Assembly (NCBI RefSeq): GCF_004745645.1
Contig: NZ_SRMB01000001.1
Coordinates: 2,356,001-2,420,000 of the forward strand
DNA from: Hymenobacter metallicola
Lineage (GTDB): Bacteria > Bacteroidota > Bacteroidia > Cytophagales > Hymenobacteraceae
Reading direction: 5' to 3'
Length of the DNA stretch: 64,000 nt
The position numbers were made by a program, and so were the translations under genes. Shown in pieces: positions 9,917 to 18,500 of this stretch. How positions within the stretch are numbered: position 1 is the first letter of the stretch; each line of letters begins with the position of its first letter. The notes beneath the pieces are model-generated. The model did no database searches. It saw only the letters and a list, made by a program, of their open reading frames with translations, and was not told where the DNA came from.

Positions 9917-10384
9917 TCACTTTAAATTTTTCAACATTCCCTCCGCCCAATTCTCATTTGTCATCTCGTATTCAACCCACGCCCCGTCAAATATCCGCCG
10001 AATATGGGTATGTGTTTTGAGGTCAATCCAGTAGTTGCCTTCTCTCTTTGTGAATTGGTCGGCGTAAGCCATTGCGTCACACCTTGATGCTTCGTCGGGT
10101 GCGTAGAACCGCAAGTATGAGGCTGTTAGTCTTCCTTTTTCAAATCCAAAAGCCCGCAAAACCCCCTCCCTTTCGGCAGAAAACAGTATCACCTTGCGAG
10201 TTCCTTCCTGCCCAGCAAGCATGGTCGTGTCTTTCTGCCACCCATGCTGCCCCAACATAATATCCTCTACGGCATATTCTGTTATATTCCAGTCAGTGGG
10301 CGCCAGGGTTTTGGGCACTGCAACCTGTGCATAGGATTGACAACTTAATATCATCAACGACAATAGGAACACAAGATTCTTCAT
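9917..10384 (-). CDS. secreted or lipoprotein-like cargo protein, 155 aa
   Basis: The first ~20 residues (MKNLVFLLSLMILSCQSYAQ) form a clear signal peptide. LSC could be a lipobox and SYAQ a signal peptidase I site. The mature part is a small soluble domain with Trp/Tyr-rich ends and no recognised family. It looks like a host-type periplasmic or outer-membrane protein carried between virion genes, so a lysogenic-conversion (moron) gene is possible. The antisense arm of P2 points into it from the left. Confidence 0.65.
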   Translation of the reverse strand: MKNLVFLLSLMILSCQSYAQVAVPKTLAPTDWNITEYAVEDIMLGQHGWQKDTTMLAGQEGTRKVILFSAEREGVLRAFGFEKGRLTASYLRFYAPDEASRCDAMAYADQFTKREGNYWIDLKTHTHIRRIFDGAWVEYEMTNENWAEGMLKNLK

Positions 10385-10422
10385 GCCCCTATAATCGGAA
10401 TAATTTCTGAAATATCAACCGG

Positions 10423-10593
10423 TTATACGGCTTTCGCCTGACGCTCTATCTCATCTTGTAGTAGAACTCTAATCAAGGCCGATAGGCTGAGGCGACGTTT
10501 CTTGGCCGCCTCCTTGGCCTGCTCCAACAAGTCGTCTTCAATCTGCATGTTAAGGGCGGACTTGCCGCTGGACTCTTTCTTGTCTGCTCGCAT
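10423..10593 (-). CDS. ribbon-helix-helix DNA-binding protein, 56 aa
   Basis: Sequence around NMQIEDDLLEQAKEAAKKRR followed by LSLSALIRVLLQDEIERQ is the strand-helix-turn-helix pattern of the Arc/CopG family. I chose ATG 10593; an in-frame GTG at 10620 would add nine residues. It is divergent from the S24-like gene across a 130-base region with inverted repeats, so autoregulation and control of the plus cassette are likely. Confidence 0.75.
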   Translation of the reverse strand: MRADKKESSGKSALNMQIEDDLLEQAKEAAKKRRLSLSALIRVLLQDEIERQAKAV

Positions 10594-10633
10594 CGGTGTA
10601 TTGTTTACGCTAAGGAACACATACTACATAACA

Positions 10634-10700
10634 ACTACAAAGGTTATATAGAAAATAAATAACAACAGGGTTGTTTTGTATATTTTTTGTAGTACATTTA
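10634..10700. promoter_or_regulatory. divergent control region of the 10.7 kb cassette
   Basis: Plus promoter: TTG 10671-10673, 19 bases, TACATTTA 10693-10700, about 20 bases before ATG 10723. An inverted repeat AACAAC-agg-GTTGTT (10661-10675) overlaps the TTG box. A second pair, ACTACAAA (10634-10641) and TTTGTAGT (10686-10693), brackets it and touches the -7 box. These are good candidate operators for the divergent ribbon-helix-helix protein. A minus -7-like box AACCTTTG lies within 10638-10650. Confidence 0.6.
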
Positions 10701-10722
10701 CCATGTATTCAACTTAATAATT

Positions 10723-11046
10723 ATGGTAAACACAGCTACAAAGCTCGACACGGTTTTCGAAGTTATCGGAAACGCAATGGCTTCCACCATGCCCGCTGGG
10801 ACACTGGTTATAGCCGAAAAACTACGGCGCAATCACTGGCACAAGATTCAGAATCGAGTGGTTGTAGTGGCCGTGGGCAAGCGCCTCGTTGCGGGCCGGG
10901 TGAAGCAAAACGACCTGCGCGAGCAAGGGGTGTTCTTGCTCTACTCCGACAGCCACACCACGGCCGACCCCTTCCTGCTGCCCATTGCCAGTATTCGCGG
11001 CCTGTGGCTAGTTGAGGAGTTTTTAGAGCGCAAACAGATTCGGTAG
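10723..11046 (+). CDS. S24/LexA-like domain protein lacking HTH and catalytic Ser, 107 aa
   Basis: The protein matches the C-terminal dimerisation/autoprotease domain of S24 repressors: G16-N-A-M in place of GDSM, then PAGTLVI, VVVVAVGKRLVAGRVK, LLYSDSHTTADP and IRGLWLV in the expected order. The nucleophilic Ser is Ala18 and the usual VKR lysine is absent (AGR). There is no N-terminal HTH, so it cannot be an ordinary self-cleaving repressor. It might bind a repressor or a RecA-type partner. It is the first gene of the plus cassette, two bases before the endonuclease gene. Confidence 0.55.
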   Translation: MVNTATKLDTVFEVIGNAMASTMPAGTLVIAEKLRRNHWHKIQNRVVVVAVGKRLVAGRVKQNDLREQGVFLLYSDSHTTADPFLLPIASIRGLWLVEEFLERKQIR

Positions 11047-11048
11047 GT

Positions 11049-11987
11049 ATGAAAATCTATAAACTTACCTGTCAGTATTGTGGTAAGGATTTTGAGCGAT
11101 ACTGGAAGAAAAAGGGCAAGCCGATTTTTTGCAGCTCAACTTGCGCTGGAAAGCACAATCATAAAAAACAGGGGGTTGAGATTAATTGTGCCGAGTGCGG
11201 GTCAGTATTCTACCGGGCTCAATCAATGTTGCATCAAGCAAAGTATTGCAGCAAACAATGCTATTCGAAGGCCAGGCCCAGCAAGATTGAACTTACATGC
11301 GTTTGTTGTGGAATAAATGTGACTCGCGCACCATCGCTGGTGAATGGCAGAGTGTTTTGCGGTCGCAAATGCAAAGCAATTGTTACGAACGAAGAACGCA
11401 CACAGGATCTGACAGGTAAAATATATGGGAGGCTAACCGTGGAATCTTATTTTCCAACTAAAAAACTTGGCGCTTATTGGAATTGCAGGTGCGAATGCGG
11501 TGTATTAAGGCCAGTCAAAGCGCAGTCCTTAACAAACGGAAACACCCGTAGTTGCGGTTGCCTTAGTGCGGACCTCGCAAGCCTTCTTGGCTCTAGGCTT
11601 GGGCTGAGAAACTCAAAAATGGGTAATCAAATCCGATGGTATGTCAATTTCAAAGACAAAGAGTATCGGCTTCGCTCAGGATTCGAGTGGATATATTTTA
11701 AATATCTTGTTTCGAGGAATACCCCTTTCGAGTATGAATCAGAGGTGTTTAGGCTTGCTAACGGCTGTCGCTACACACCCGATTTTTACTTGCCAGAAAC
11801 CAATGAATATGTGGAAATTAAAGGATACCTAACCGACAGAGCGGCACACAAGATGGACTTGTTCCGTATGGTTACCGGCCACAAGCTAACAGTGCTTTAT
11901 GAGAAGGATATAATAAAGCTACTCCCCCAGGGCATGACAATATCCAAGTTCTATAAGCACCATAAAAAATCCCCGCTACCAGCGTAG
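11049..11987 (+). CDS. zinc-finger PD-(D/E)xK homing-type endonuclease, 312 aa
   Basis: Residues 1-115 hold three Cys-pair zinc-finger repeats (CQYC ... CSSTC; CAEC ... CSKQC; CVCC ... CGRKC). A DNA-binding segment starts at LTGKIYGRLTV (~119) and continues with CRCECG and RSCGCL, seen in phage homing nucleases. The C-terminal nuclease has RSGFEWIYFKYL with E212, then YTPDFYLP with D245 and YVEIKGYL with E255-I-K257, the D-E-x-K site of Vsr/TnsA-like enzymes. The gene is visibly more AT-rich than its neighbours and runs opposite to the late genes. A freestanding homing endonuclease is the best reading. Confidence 0.75.
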   Translation: MKIYKLTCQYCGKDFERYWKKKGKPIFCSSTCAGKHNHKKQGVEINCAECGSVFYRAQSMLHQAKYCSKQCYSKARPSKIELTCVCCGINVTRAPSLVNGRVFCGRKCKAIVTNEERTQDLTGKIYGRLTVESYFPTKKLGAYWNCRCECGVLRPVKAQSLTNGNTRSCGCLSADLASLLGSRLGLRNSKMGNQIRWYVNFKDKEYRLRSGFEWIYFKYLVSRNTPFEYESEVFRLANGCRYTPDFYLPETNEYVEIKGYLTDRAAHKMDLFRMVTGHKLTVLYEKDIIKLLPQGMTISKFYKHHKKSPLPA

Positions 11988-11999
11988 CGGGGATTTTTT
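11964..11999. terminator. strong intrinsic terminator
   Basis: Perfect 16-base arms AAAAAATCCCCGCTAC and GTAGCGGGGATTTTTT around a 4-base loop. It closes the plus cassette and works in both directions, so it also ends the minus transcript of the 235-aa gene, whose stop lies at 12001. Confidence 0.9.
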
Positions 12000-12000
12000 G

Positions 12001-12708
12001 TTACGTAATCTCAGGGTAGCCCATCCAGGGAGGGCCAAGGCGAACCAACTCCCTAACATGGGCAATATCGAGCCGATTAACAGAAAGGCACTCCTGGCCT
12101 GCGGGCAAGCCAGCCCTGTTTTCAGCGCCAGTTAGCAAGGTCAACAAGGGGCCGCCAGTAGCCTGCGGGTGGCCATAGCCAATAGTCGCCCACCCTTTTG
12201 AGGCGCCACCCTCGCGCCACCCGGCCCGCGCTTGAGCGTCCTCAAGTGCTCCTTGCTGGCCATCACTTAGATCGGGCAAATCCTCCAGTGTGTAGGGAAT
12301 TGCTTTTTGGTTAAAATAGGCTTGCAGGGTACTGGCACTCATGCCCCACCACTCTGGGTGGCGCCACAGACCGTCGTAGATAAAGCCGCCGCCTTGTTGC
12401 TGCTCAAGCCGGGACTTGTGTACCGTCACCTCGTATAGGCGTGACGGGTTCAGTTGCCCCCAATCGGTATCTGGCACATTGCGCCAGATACCGATTCCAT
12501 TGCTTGGCCCCAAGCGGTACTCAGTTTCGAGTCCAGCAGCGCGTTCCTGGGGTGACATAAACCGCGCTTGGTAATAGGCGTTTTCGACCATCAGACTGCT
12601 TGCGGGTATACCGTTTATAGCCCAATCCGCTGGCAGCGCGTCCAGATTGTAGGTGAAATTGACAAAGGTGCGCACGGGAAGCCAGCGTGGCACAGGAACG
12701 AGTGCCAT
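12001..12708 (-). CDS. phage protein of unknown function, 235 aa
   Basis: Contains many aromatic residues (WRHPEWWGMS, PPWMGYPEIT) and no membrane segment. It lies two bases after the acidic 246-aa gene in the same late operon. No family recognised; a structural or assembly role is only a guess from position. Confidence 0.5.
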   Translation of the reverse strand: MALVPVPRWLPVRTFVNFTYNLDALPADWAINGIPASSLMVENAYYQARFMSPQERAAGLETEYRLGPSNGIGIWRNVPDTDWGQLNPSRLYEVTVHKSRLEQQQGGGFIYDGLWRHPEWWGMSASTLQAYFNQKAIPYTLEDLPDLSDGQQGALEDAQARAGWREGGASKGWATIGYGHPQATGGPLLTLLTGAENRAGLPAGQECLSVNRLDIAHVRELVRLGPPWMGYPEIT

Positions 12709-12710
12709 AT

Positions 12711-13451
12711 CTACCGGCTAACGAATTCGGCGGGAATGGGCAGGCTCACGGCCTGCTCCTTGCCACCACCGATAAAGTCGGCGGCCTTCACCTGAAACTG
12801 GACGTGGTAGGTCACGGCACCAGCTTGGGAATTGTGGCCTACTACCGTGCCCTGGCCGCTGAGCGACTCGCCCACTTTCACCGTCACGAATTCACCGTAG
12901 CCAATGATTTCGGGCTTATTCAGCTCGGCAATCAGGCTGCGTACTTCGTCGTTGTCGAATGGGTCAGGCTGCTCGGGGCCAGCCTCTTCCTCTTCCTGGG
13001 CAGCGGCGGCGCTATCGTCCGGCTGTTGCTCGAAATGAGCGTCCGGCTCGGCGGCGAATAACGCCACCCCTGCTATGTCGCCGTTATCCTCGGCCGGAGC
13101 TTCCTCGACCACACGGGTACCGGCTTTTACCTGCACGTCGGCGCCGTCCTGGTCTACGCCTTCCACATCCTCTTCAATCACGCCCTCGCCACCGTTGAGG
13201 GTGCCGGCTGGCACGGTAGCCACCTCTTGCTCAGCTTCAGCATTTTCAGCGGCCTGGGCGTGCTGCTCGTCGTTGGCCTGCACCTCGGCGCCACCGGCTG
13301 CGGCTTCCGCCTCGGCCAGGGCCACGTTTTCTACGGGGCCTACGACTTCCTGCACGTCATGGGCCGGAGATTCAGAGTTGCCCTGGGCGTCTACCACGGG
13401 CGCGGCGTTTTCTTTTGCTTTGTCGCTCACGTTCTTGTTTTTCTTAGGCAT
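12711..13451 (-). CDS. acidic Ala/Glu-rich phage protein, 246 aa
   Basis: The first ~165 residues are low-complexity and very acidic (runs such as QEEEEAGPEQPD). The last ~80 form a compact predicted beta domain (GEFVTVKVGESLSGQGTVVG ... VTYHVQFQVKAADF). This disordered-plus-small-domain layout is seen in phage decoration, scaffold-like and DNA-mimic proteins, but no family is recognised. It lies between the dNMP kinase and the 235-aa gene. Confidence 0.55.
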   Translation of the reverse strand: MPKKNKNVSDKAKENAAPVVDAQGNSESPAHDVQEVVGPVENVALAEAEAAAGGAEVQANDEQHAQAAENAEAEQEVATVPAGTLNGGEGVIEEDVEGVDQDGADVQVKAGTRVVEEAPAEDNGDIAGVALFAAEPDAHFEQQPDDSAAAAQEEEEAGPEQPDPFDNDEVRSLIAELNKPEIIGYGEFVTVKVGESLSGQGTVVGHNSQAGAVTYHVQFQVKAADFIGGGKEQAVSLPIPAEFVSR

Positions 13452-13484
13452 TGCTGGTTGTGTTCGGCGCGTCCGTCCCCCCGT

Positions 13485-14246
13485 TTAGTAGTTCGGCGCA
13501 GCGGCCCCGCGCGGGTACTTGCGCTTGTAGGTGAGTACGTTATTGGTGTAGACGGCTTCGTTGTACGTCAGCGGAGCACCAACGGCTCCAACTTGAACCG
13601 CCTGCCGCTGGTGTTTCAACAGCAGCTCGACATGCCCCTTGAGTTGGTCTAGGGTGCCGGAGTTGTCAATGATAGCATCGAAATAGGGGTAGTCGTCCAA
13701 CGCCGTTTCGCTGGGGTGGGAGTCATCGCGGGTGCCGTCGCCCTGCTGCTTGAGCGGGTCGCCCTCGATGCGAAGGAGCAGGCCACCACGGGCGCGGATA
13801 GCTTCGGCCTCGTTGGGAAAACGGCAATCGGTGATAATGTATTTCTGGTCTTCCTCCATGCCCGCAAAGCAGGCCAGAATCCAAGCATCCTTGTGTAGGC
13901 CGTCGCGGATTGCATCTGTACCCAGCTTTTGTAGCAGTTCGCCTACTGTCATTCCCCACTCGGACAAGAAGGTGGTTTTGCCAGCCTGGCTATACACATC
14001 CATGTGGCCGGTCAGCTCCTGGGCAAACTTCTTGAGCTTTCCGGCGAATGAGCGGCAGGTGTAAGGGGAAACCCACGTATGGGCGTTGCTCAAAAAGAAA
14101 TCCAGTGATTGGTCGGCCCAAACACCCGGATAATCTTGTTGCAGGGTCAGGTATTTTATCAGGTTTGCTACCGTGTCCTTTCCGCTGCCGCGACGGCCGG
14201 ATAGTCCGATGATCTTTGGCAGGTTTGCGCTGGCTAGGGGCTTCAT
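13485..14246 (-). CDS. deoxynucleoside monophosphate kinase, 253 aa
   Basis: A Walker A loop GRRGSGKDT spans residues 17-25. MTVGELLQKLGTDAIRD and the ITDCRFPNEAEAIRA motif match the T4 gp1-like dNMP kinase family, which phosphorylates dNMPs to dNDPs with ATP. The downstream end has extra residues (~225-253) not typical of the core. It follows the deoxyribonucleotidase by one base, so the phage encodes opposing dNMP kinase and dNMP phosphatase steps in one operon. Confidence 0.8.
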   Translation of the reverse strand: MKPLASANLPKIIGLSGRRGSGKDTVANLIKYLTLQQDYPGVWADQSLDFFLSNAHTWVSPYTCRSFAGKLKKFAQELTGHMDVYSQAGKTTFLSEWGMTVGELLQKLGTDAIRDGLHKDAWILACFAGMEEDQKYIITDCRFPNEAEAIRARGGLLLRIEGDPLKQQGDGTRDDSHPSETALDDYPYFDAIIDNSGTLDQLKGHVELLLKHQRQAVQVGAVGAPLTYNEAVYTNNVLTYKRKYPRGAAAPNY

Positions 14247-14247
14247 C

Positions 14248-14802
14248 TTACAGCACGAATTGGTCTACGACTTCCTTCCAGTTATTCACCCGGAAGAACG
14301 AGGGGTTGTTGACAGCCGCGTTGTGGCGGGCGCTGAACAGAATTCGAATGCCACAGAAGTTCTTCAGGTTGTGCTCGCCATCATCAATCAGGGCGCCACC
14401 GTGGAGCAGCGACTTGTCGTGCACCTCCATGTAGTCGGGCGAAAGGGTGCCGTACTTCAAGTCCAGAAAGCCGTGCTCAGCTAACCACAGGAGCTTGCGG
14501 CCAGCCATGTGCACGTTGGTTGAGGTGGCAAAGACCACCCGAAAGCCCAGCTCACGCAACCGCGCCACACCTTCTACAGAACCCTCAATGGGCTGCACGC
14601 CGTCGTACAGGGTTTTGTCGTGGAGGTAGTTGTAGATTTTTTGGCCACACTCCGGCTTGACAAACGGAGTCATATCCCAGCCGGTCACGCCGGTTTTGTA
14701 GCACAGGTTGTCGTTGTAGTCGGCATTGTAGCGCCGTACCCACTCAGGGCCAAGGTCGGCTACTACGCCGTCCACATCACAGAAAATTACTTTTTCACTC
14801 AT
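14248..14802 (-). CDS. 5'(3')-deoxyribonucleotidase-like HAD phosphatase, 184 aa
   Basis: HAD motif I is FCDVDGVVADLG near the N-terminus, motif II FATST, a lysine near DKSLLHG and motif III ALIDDGEHN. The order and the small cap fit the NT5C deoxyribonucleotidase family (dNMP to deoxynucleoside plus phosphate). I start at MSEKVIF (14802); a longer frame would overlap the stop of the upstream gene. The leader before this start carries the recurring AACCCAACCCC sequence. Confidence 0.75.
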   Translation of the reverse strand: MSEKVIFCDVDGVVADLGPEWVRRYNADYNDNLCYKTGVTGWDMTPFVKPECGQKIYNYLHDKTLYDGVQPIEGSVEGVARLRELGFRVVFATSTNVHMAGRKLLWLAEHGFLDLKYGTLSPDYMEVHDKSLLHGGALIDDGEHNLKNFCGIRILFSARHNAAVNNPSFFRVNNWKEVVDQFVL

Positions 14803-14830
14803 AAAACAGGGGGTTGGGTTGGTGAAGGGG

Positions 14831-15454
14831 TTATGCATAGCCGCGCATCAGCGCACGGGTATTGGGGTTGGAATCGTAGGCGCCAGAACCGCCGAGCAGG
14901 TTGAAGCCGCCTACGCCGTTTACTTGGTTCTGGCCGGCCGTGCTGCCAAAATAGGCACCGGTATTGGCCAGACCGTCCACGGCGCCGAAGACATTGGTAG
15001 CCGAAGCCTGTTTGAGGGCGGCGCGGGTACGGCTGGCCGTGTCCTGGTCCGCCTTCTGGTAGGCAGCCTGTTGCAGCAAGCCCGCCGAAAGAGCACGGCG
15101 GCCCTGGGCCTGATACTGCTGGTTCTGCACGTTCAGGTTGGCCAGGCCCTGCTGCCGGCGAGCGTCGGCGGCGCCAATCGAGGCCATAATGTCGGACGAG
15201 CTGCCGCCAGCGCGTAGGGCTTGGCCCGCAACAGCGGCTTGATTCTGGGCCAGTTGGCCTTCCATCAGCCCGTAGCCGGGCATTTGGGCGTTGGCGGAGC
15301 CACGCAGCAGGGCCAGATTTTCCTTGGAGGCGGCCGGCTGAGTGTCCTCAACCTTCACCTTCTTGGCTTTCTGGCCTTGCAGAATGCCCTGGCCGAGCTT
15401 GAGTAGCTGGGGGGCGGCGGAAATGCCCGCGAGGGCTAAGAGCGGAAGCGGCAT
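14831..15454 (-). CDS. small internal virion/ejection-type protein, 207 aa
   Basis: N-terminus MPLPLLALAGISAAPQLL is hydrophobic, followed by an Ala/Gln/Gly-rich helical body (MASIGAADARRQQGLANLNV) and a Gly-rich C-terminus. This composition is common in podovirus ejection proteins. It is the first gene after promoter P3, whose predicted start site is only a few bases upstream of the ATG. Exact family not recognised. Confidence 0.55.
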   Translation of the reverse strand: MPLPLLALAGISAAPQLLKLGQGILQGQKAKKVKVEDTQPAASKENLALLRGSANAQMPGYGLMEGQLAQNQAAVAGQALRAGGSSSDIMASIGAADARRQQGLANLNVQNQQYQAQGRRALSAGLLQQAAYQKADQDTASRTRAALKQASATNVFGAVDGLANTGAYFGSTAGQNQVNGVGGFNLLGGSGAYDSNPNTRALMRGYA

Positions 15455-15461
15455 AGTGGCG

Positions 15462-15529
15462 GAAAGATAGTAATTCTATCCCGAAAATCGAGATACTTTT
15501 TCTGAAATCTGTCCCGATTTTCGGAACAG
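15462..15529 (-). promoter_or_regulatory. phage promoter P3 with two palindromic operators
   Basis: Minus-strand -7 box TATCTTTC (15469-15462) with TCG 19 bases upstream. Operator centre 15486, in the promoter. A second, nearly perfect palindrome (arms CTGT and ACAG, core CCCGATTTTCGG) spans 15509-15529, centre 15519, 33 bases away. The start codon at 15454 leaves almost no untranslated leader. Confidence 0.75.
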
Positions 15530-15535
15530 CACTAC

Positions 15536-18500
15536 TCAGGGGGCTAAGGGCAAGAAAATCAGGTCGGTGCTTACCAGTTGGGCCTTTTCCGTGCCGGTGT
15601 AGGAAAGCGTCACATCGAGAGTGGGGCTTTGCAGCTCCCGGCCCAGGTGCAGGGCGGTGGCGGGCGTCAGGTTCGGGGTGTTTTCGTCCCGACGGAAGGC
15701 TGCCCGCCAGATACCCTTCTCCGTGACCATCCACGGGGCCAGGATGCGGCTTTGCTGGCCCAGGTCGTTGGATACGACCACGCTCCACTTCTGCGGGCTG
15801 ACCACGGCAAGGGCCTTCCAGGTTTTGGAGGCTTCCGAGCCTTCGTTGACGGCTGCCGTCACCTGCATCGTTACCGGCTTGCCAAAGAAGCGCAGGCGGT
15901 CATGCTCGGGGCGGTGCTGCCAGGGCAACCCGTTTTCGAAGCTCAGCAGGTGGTCGTCATAGGCCATGCCCGCTTCGGCCGGCAAGTCCCAGAGGTCGGC
16001 AAACTGGCCGGCCCGTTCGCTGAAGACCAGGGCCACGGGCGGATTGCCGTTGGCCTCGCCAAAGAACAACAGGTAGCTTTCCGTGCCTGGGTCGTAGGCC
16101 CCGTGCACGGTGGCGCCGGCGTACTGGGCTGCCAACTCCCGCACCCGCGCCCGGGCGGTTTTGTCTTTGGCCAGCGGAGAGGCCCCGTTTTGGGCGTAGC
16201 GAATCACTTCACGTCGGCGCTGGCAGTAGTAGAAGACGCGGCCGGCAAACTCGCTCACGGTAGCCGCGTGCTCGGGCAGGCAGCCATAGCCGCCGCGCAG
16301 GGCGTTGCCGCCGCCAATGACGCCCTTGGTCAGGGCCAGCGTGGTTTGCCCGTCGGCCTGCTGCAGGGCGGTCTGGCCGAGGTAGCGGGACTCGGCCCCG
16401 TTTTCCTGCACGGCCAGCAGCAGCGTGCCCTCGGCCTGGGTCTGGTCGGCTACTTCCAGGGCCACAATGGCGCCCTGCTCCTGCGGCAAGTCGTCCTGCG
16501 CCGTCGCGTCCCAGACGGAGAGGCCCATCAGGCGGGTGCCCTGGACCTTCACGCCCGAATAGCGCAGCAGCGAGAAGCGGCGGATCTGCTCGCCGTTGAT
16601 AATGACGGGAATAGCCCGGCCGCGGGACGCATCGAGCCAGATATTGGCCTGGGTCGCCGTCGGGTTCATGGCCTCGTAGCCGTTGAGCAGGAAGGTGTCG
16701 CCGGTAAGCACGCCGCTGGTGGTGGTGTAGCGGCGCTGCTGAAAGCCTCCCTCGGGCGTGAAGCGGGCAATCGGGAAGCGCGGGCTACGCTCGTACAGCA
16801 CCGACTCTTCGGAGAAGGTGACGGGCCGGTAGATTTCTACCCGGGGCTGGGGGCTGCTGATTTCGTCGCCGGAAGGGCTGACGAACTGGTACAGGGCCAG
16901 CGGCGACAGGGCCAGATACTCGCCGCGCTGGTAGAGAATGGGGTAGTCGGCCGTAGGGTCGAGGTCGGGAAAGCGCACCCGGTCTCCGGGCTGAAACTCG
17001 TAGCCGCGGCCACTGGTCTGCAGCGTGGTCATGGAAACCCACAGCGACTTCATCAGGGACGTGTTGTTTTCGTCCACGGGCACGAGGTCGGCCGAGCCGT
17101 CGGCCTTGTCGCCCCGGTACTGGCGGAGCTGGTCGGTGATAAACTGCTGAAAGAAACGGATGGTGCGGTTCTTGGAAAGCAGGATGGCGTAGGTATAGGC
17201 CCAGGCCGGAATCTCGGCCGTCTGGTCGAGTTCGGCCGTGTTCAGCTTCCAGGACACGTTGCGGGCGGCCAGTAGGCCCACCTGCTGACGGGGAATGTTC
17301 AAGTCCTTCAGGGACGTGGCGCCCGCGGTGCGGCCCAATCGGTCATAGAAGGCCACGCCCAGGCGGTAGGACGTGTTTTCGTGAAAGGTTTCCTGGCCGT
17401 CCAGGGTAGGCGGGGGCTGCGTGCCGAAGGGGGCAATCTGCTGGTTGGGCAGCGGGGTGACAATGCGGTTCTCGCCCAGCTGCTCGTCGGGCGCAAAGTC
17501 TACAAATACCTGCTGGTAGGTCTTGGGCGTAGTGGCCACCACGGCGTAGTACACGCCATTGTTGAGGGCCACCTGCTGGTAGGTGCTGCCCGCATCCGGG
17601 TAAGCGCCGGAAGCCACGGCGTAAAAGGCAGTTCGCACGCGCGACTCCTGGTGGGTGCCGCCGTCGGGGTCGCCTACCTGCTCCACGTAGTCGGTATCGA
17701 CCTGATACACGGTGCCCGTCGTGTTACCGGTGGGCGCACCGGTGCCCGTAATCAGGTCCAGCGACCAGTTGACGGGCGTTACCGTCAGGCTTTCCCTGCA
17801 GTCTCCAACGAAGATATGGCTACGGGCCACGGTCATGGCGCCGGCCTCAATAGGAATGGACTCGTAGAGTTTGGCGGCGTCCAGGGCGGGAATGGCTTCG
17901 CCGGTGGTCACGCCGTAGAAGTCATAGGAGGTCGGAAACAGGCCGCTGACGCGCTCCAGGGCGGCGGCCACCTCCCACTGCGGCTCGTCGTCGCGGCGCA
18001 CCAGCACGCGCACGGTTTGCACCAAGGGCGGTACCTCCGTAGGCAGTGTGACGTGGATGTAGTTGCGCGGGTCGGCTTCGACGGCGGCGGCCGTGGTGAT
18101 ACGACGGGGCAGCACGGGCGAATAGGAGCCCAGCGGGGTACGCTCGCCGTTGGTGTACTCGTACTGCAGGGCCACCTGCCACGCATTGCCCGCAATCCGG
18201 TTCAGGGTGCTGCGCACGTCGGATACGTTGGTGTTGGCCAGGCGCTCCACCCCTACCGTGCCCTGGTGGGGCTGGCGCACCACATGCAGGGCCAGCGGGT
18301 CGGCCTGGAGTACGGCGGGAGCAAACTCCGCTGGCTTGCCCACGGGCAGGGCGCGAATCTCCTTGTTGGCGTCGAGCCAGAGCAGCAGCCCGTCCAGGAA
18401 GCAGACGTTCTTGGTCACGGTGGCGGGCACGGCTAGCCCCTCCCATTGCAGCACCAGCTCGTAGGCGTTGTTATCGGCCGGCGTGAGGCGAGCAATTAGG

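Noticed and set aside
12001..12708. ATIGYGH motif in the 235-aa protein, resembling the core of phage lysozymes.
   Set aside because: The surrounding sequence lacks the catalytic Glu context and the rest of the GH24 fold pattern, so it looks coincidental.
15578..17275. Long open frame on the plus strand, opposite the tail stabilisation gene.
   Set aside because: It is antisense to a gene with clear signatures and reflects high-GC codon bias; its sequence is Gly/Val/His-rich with no recognisable domain.
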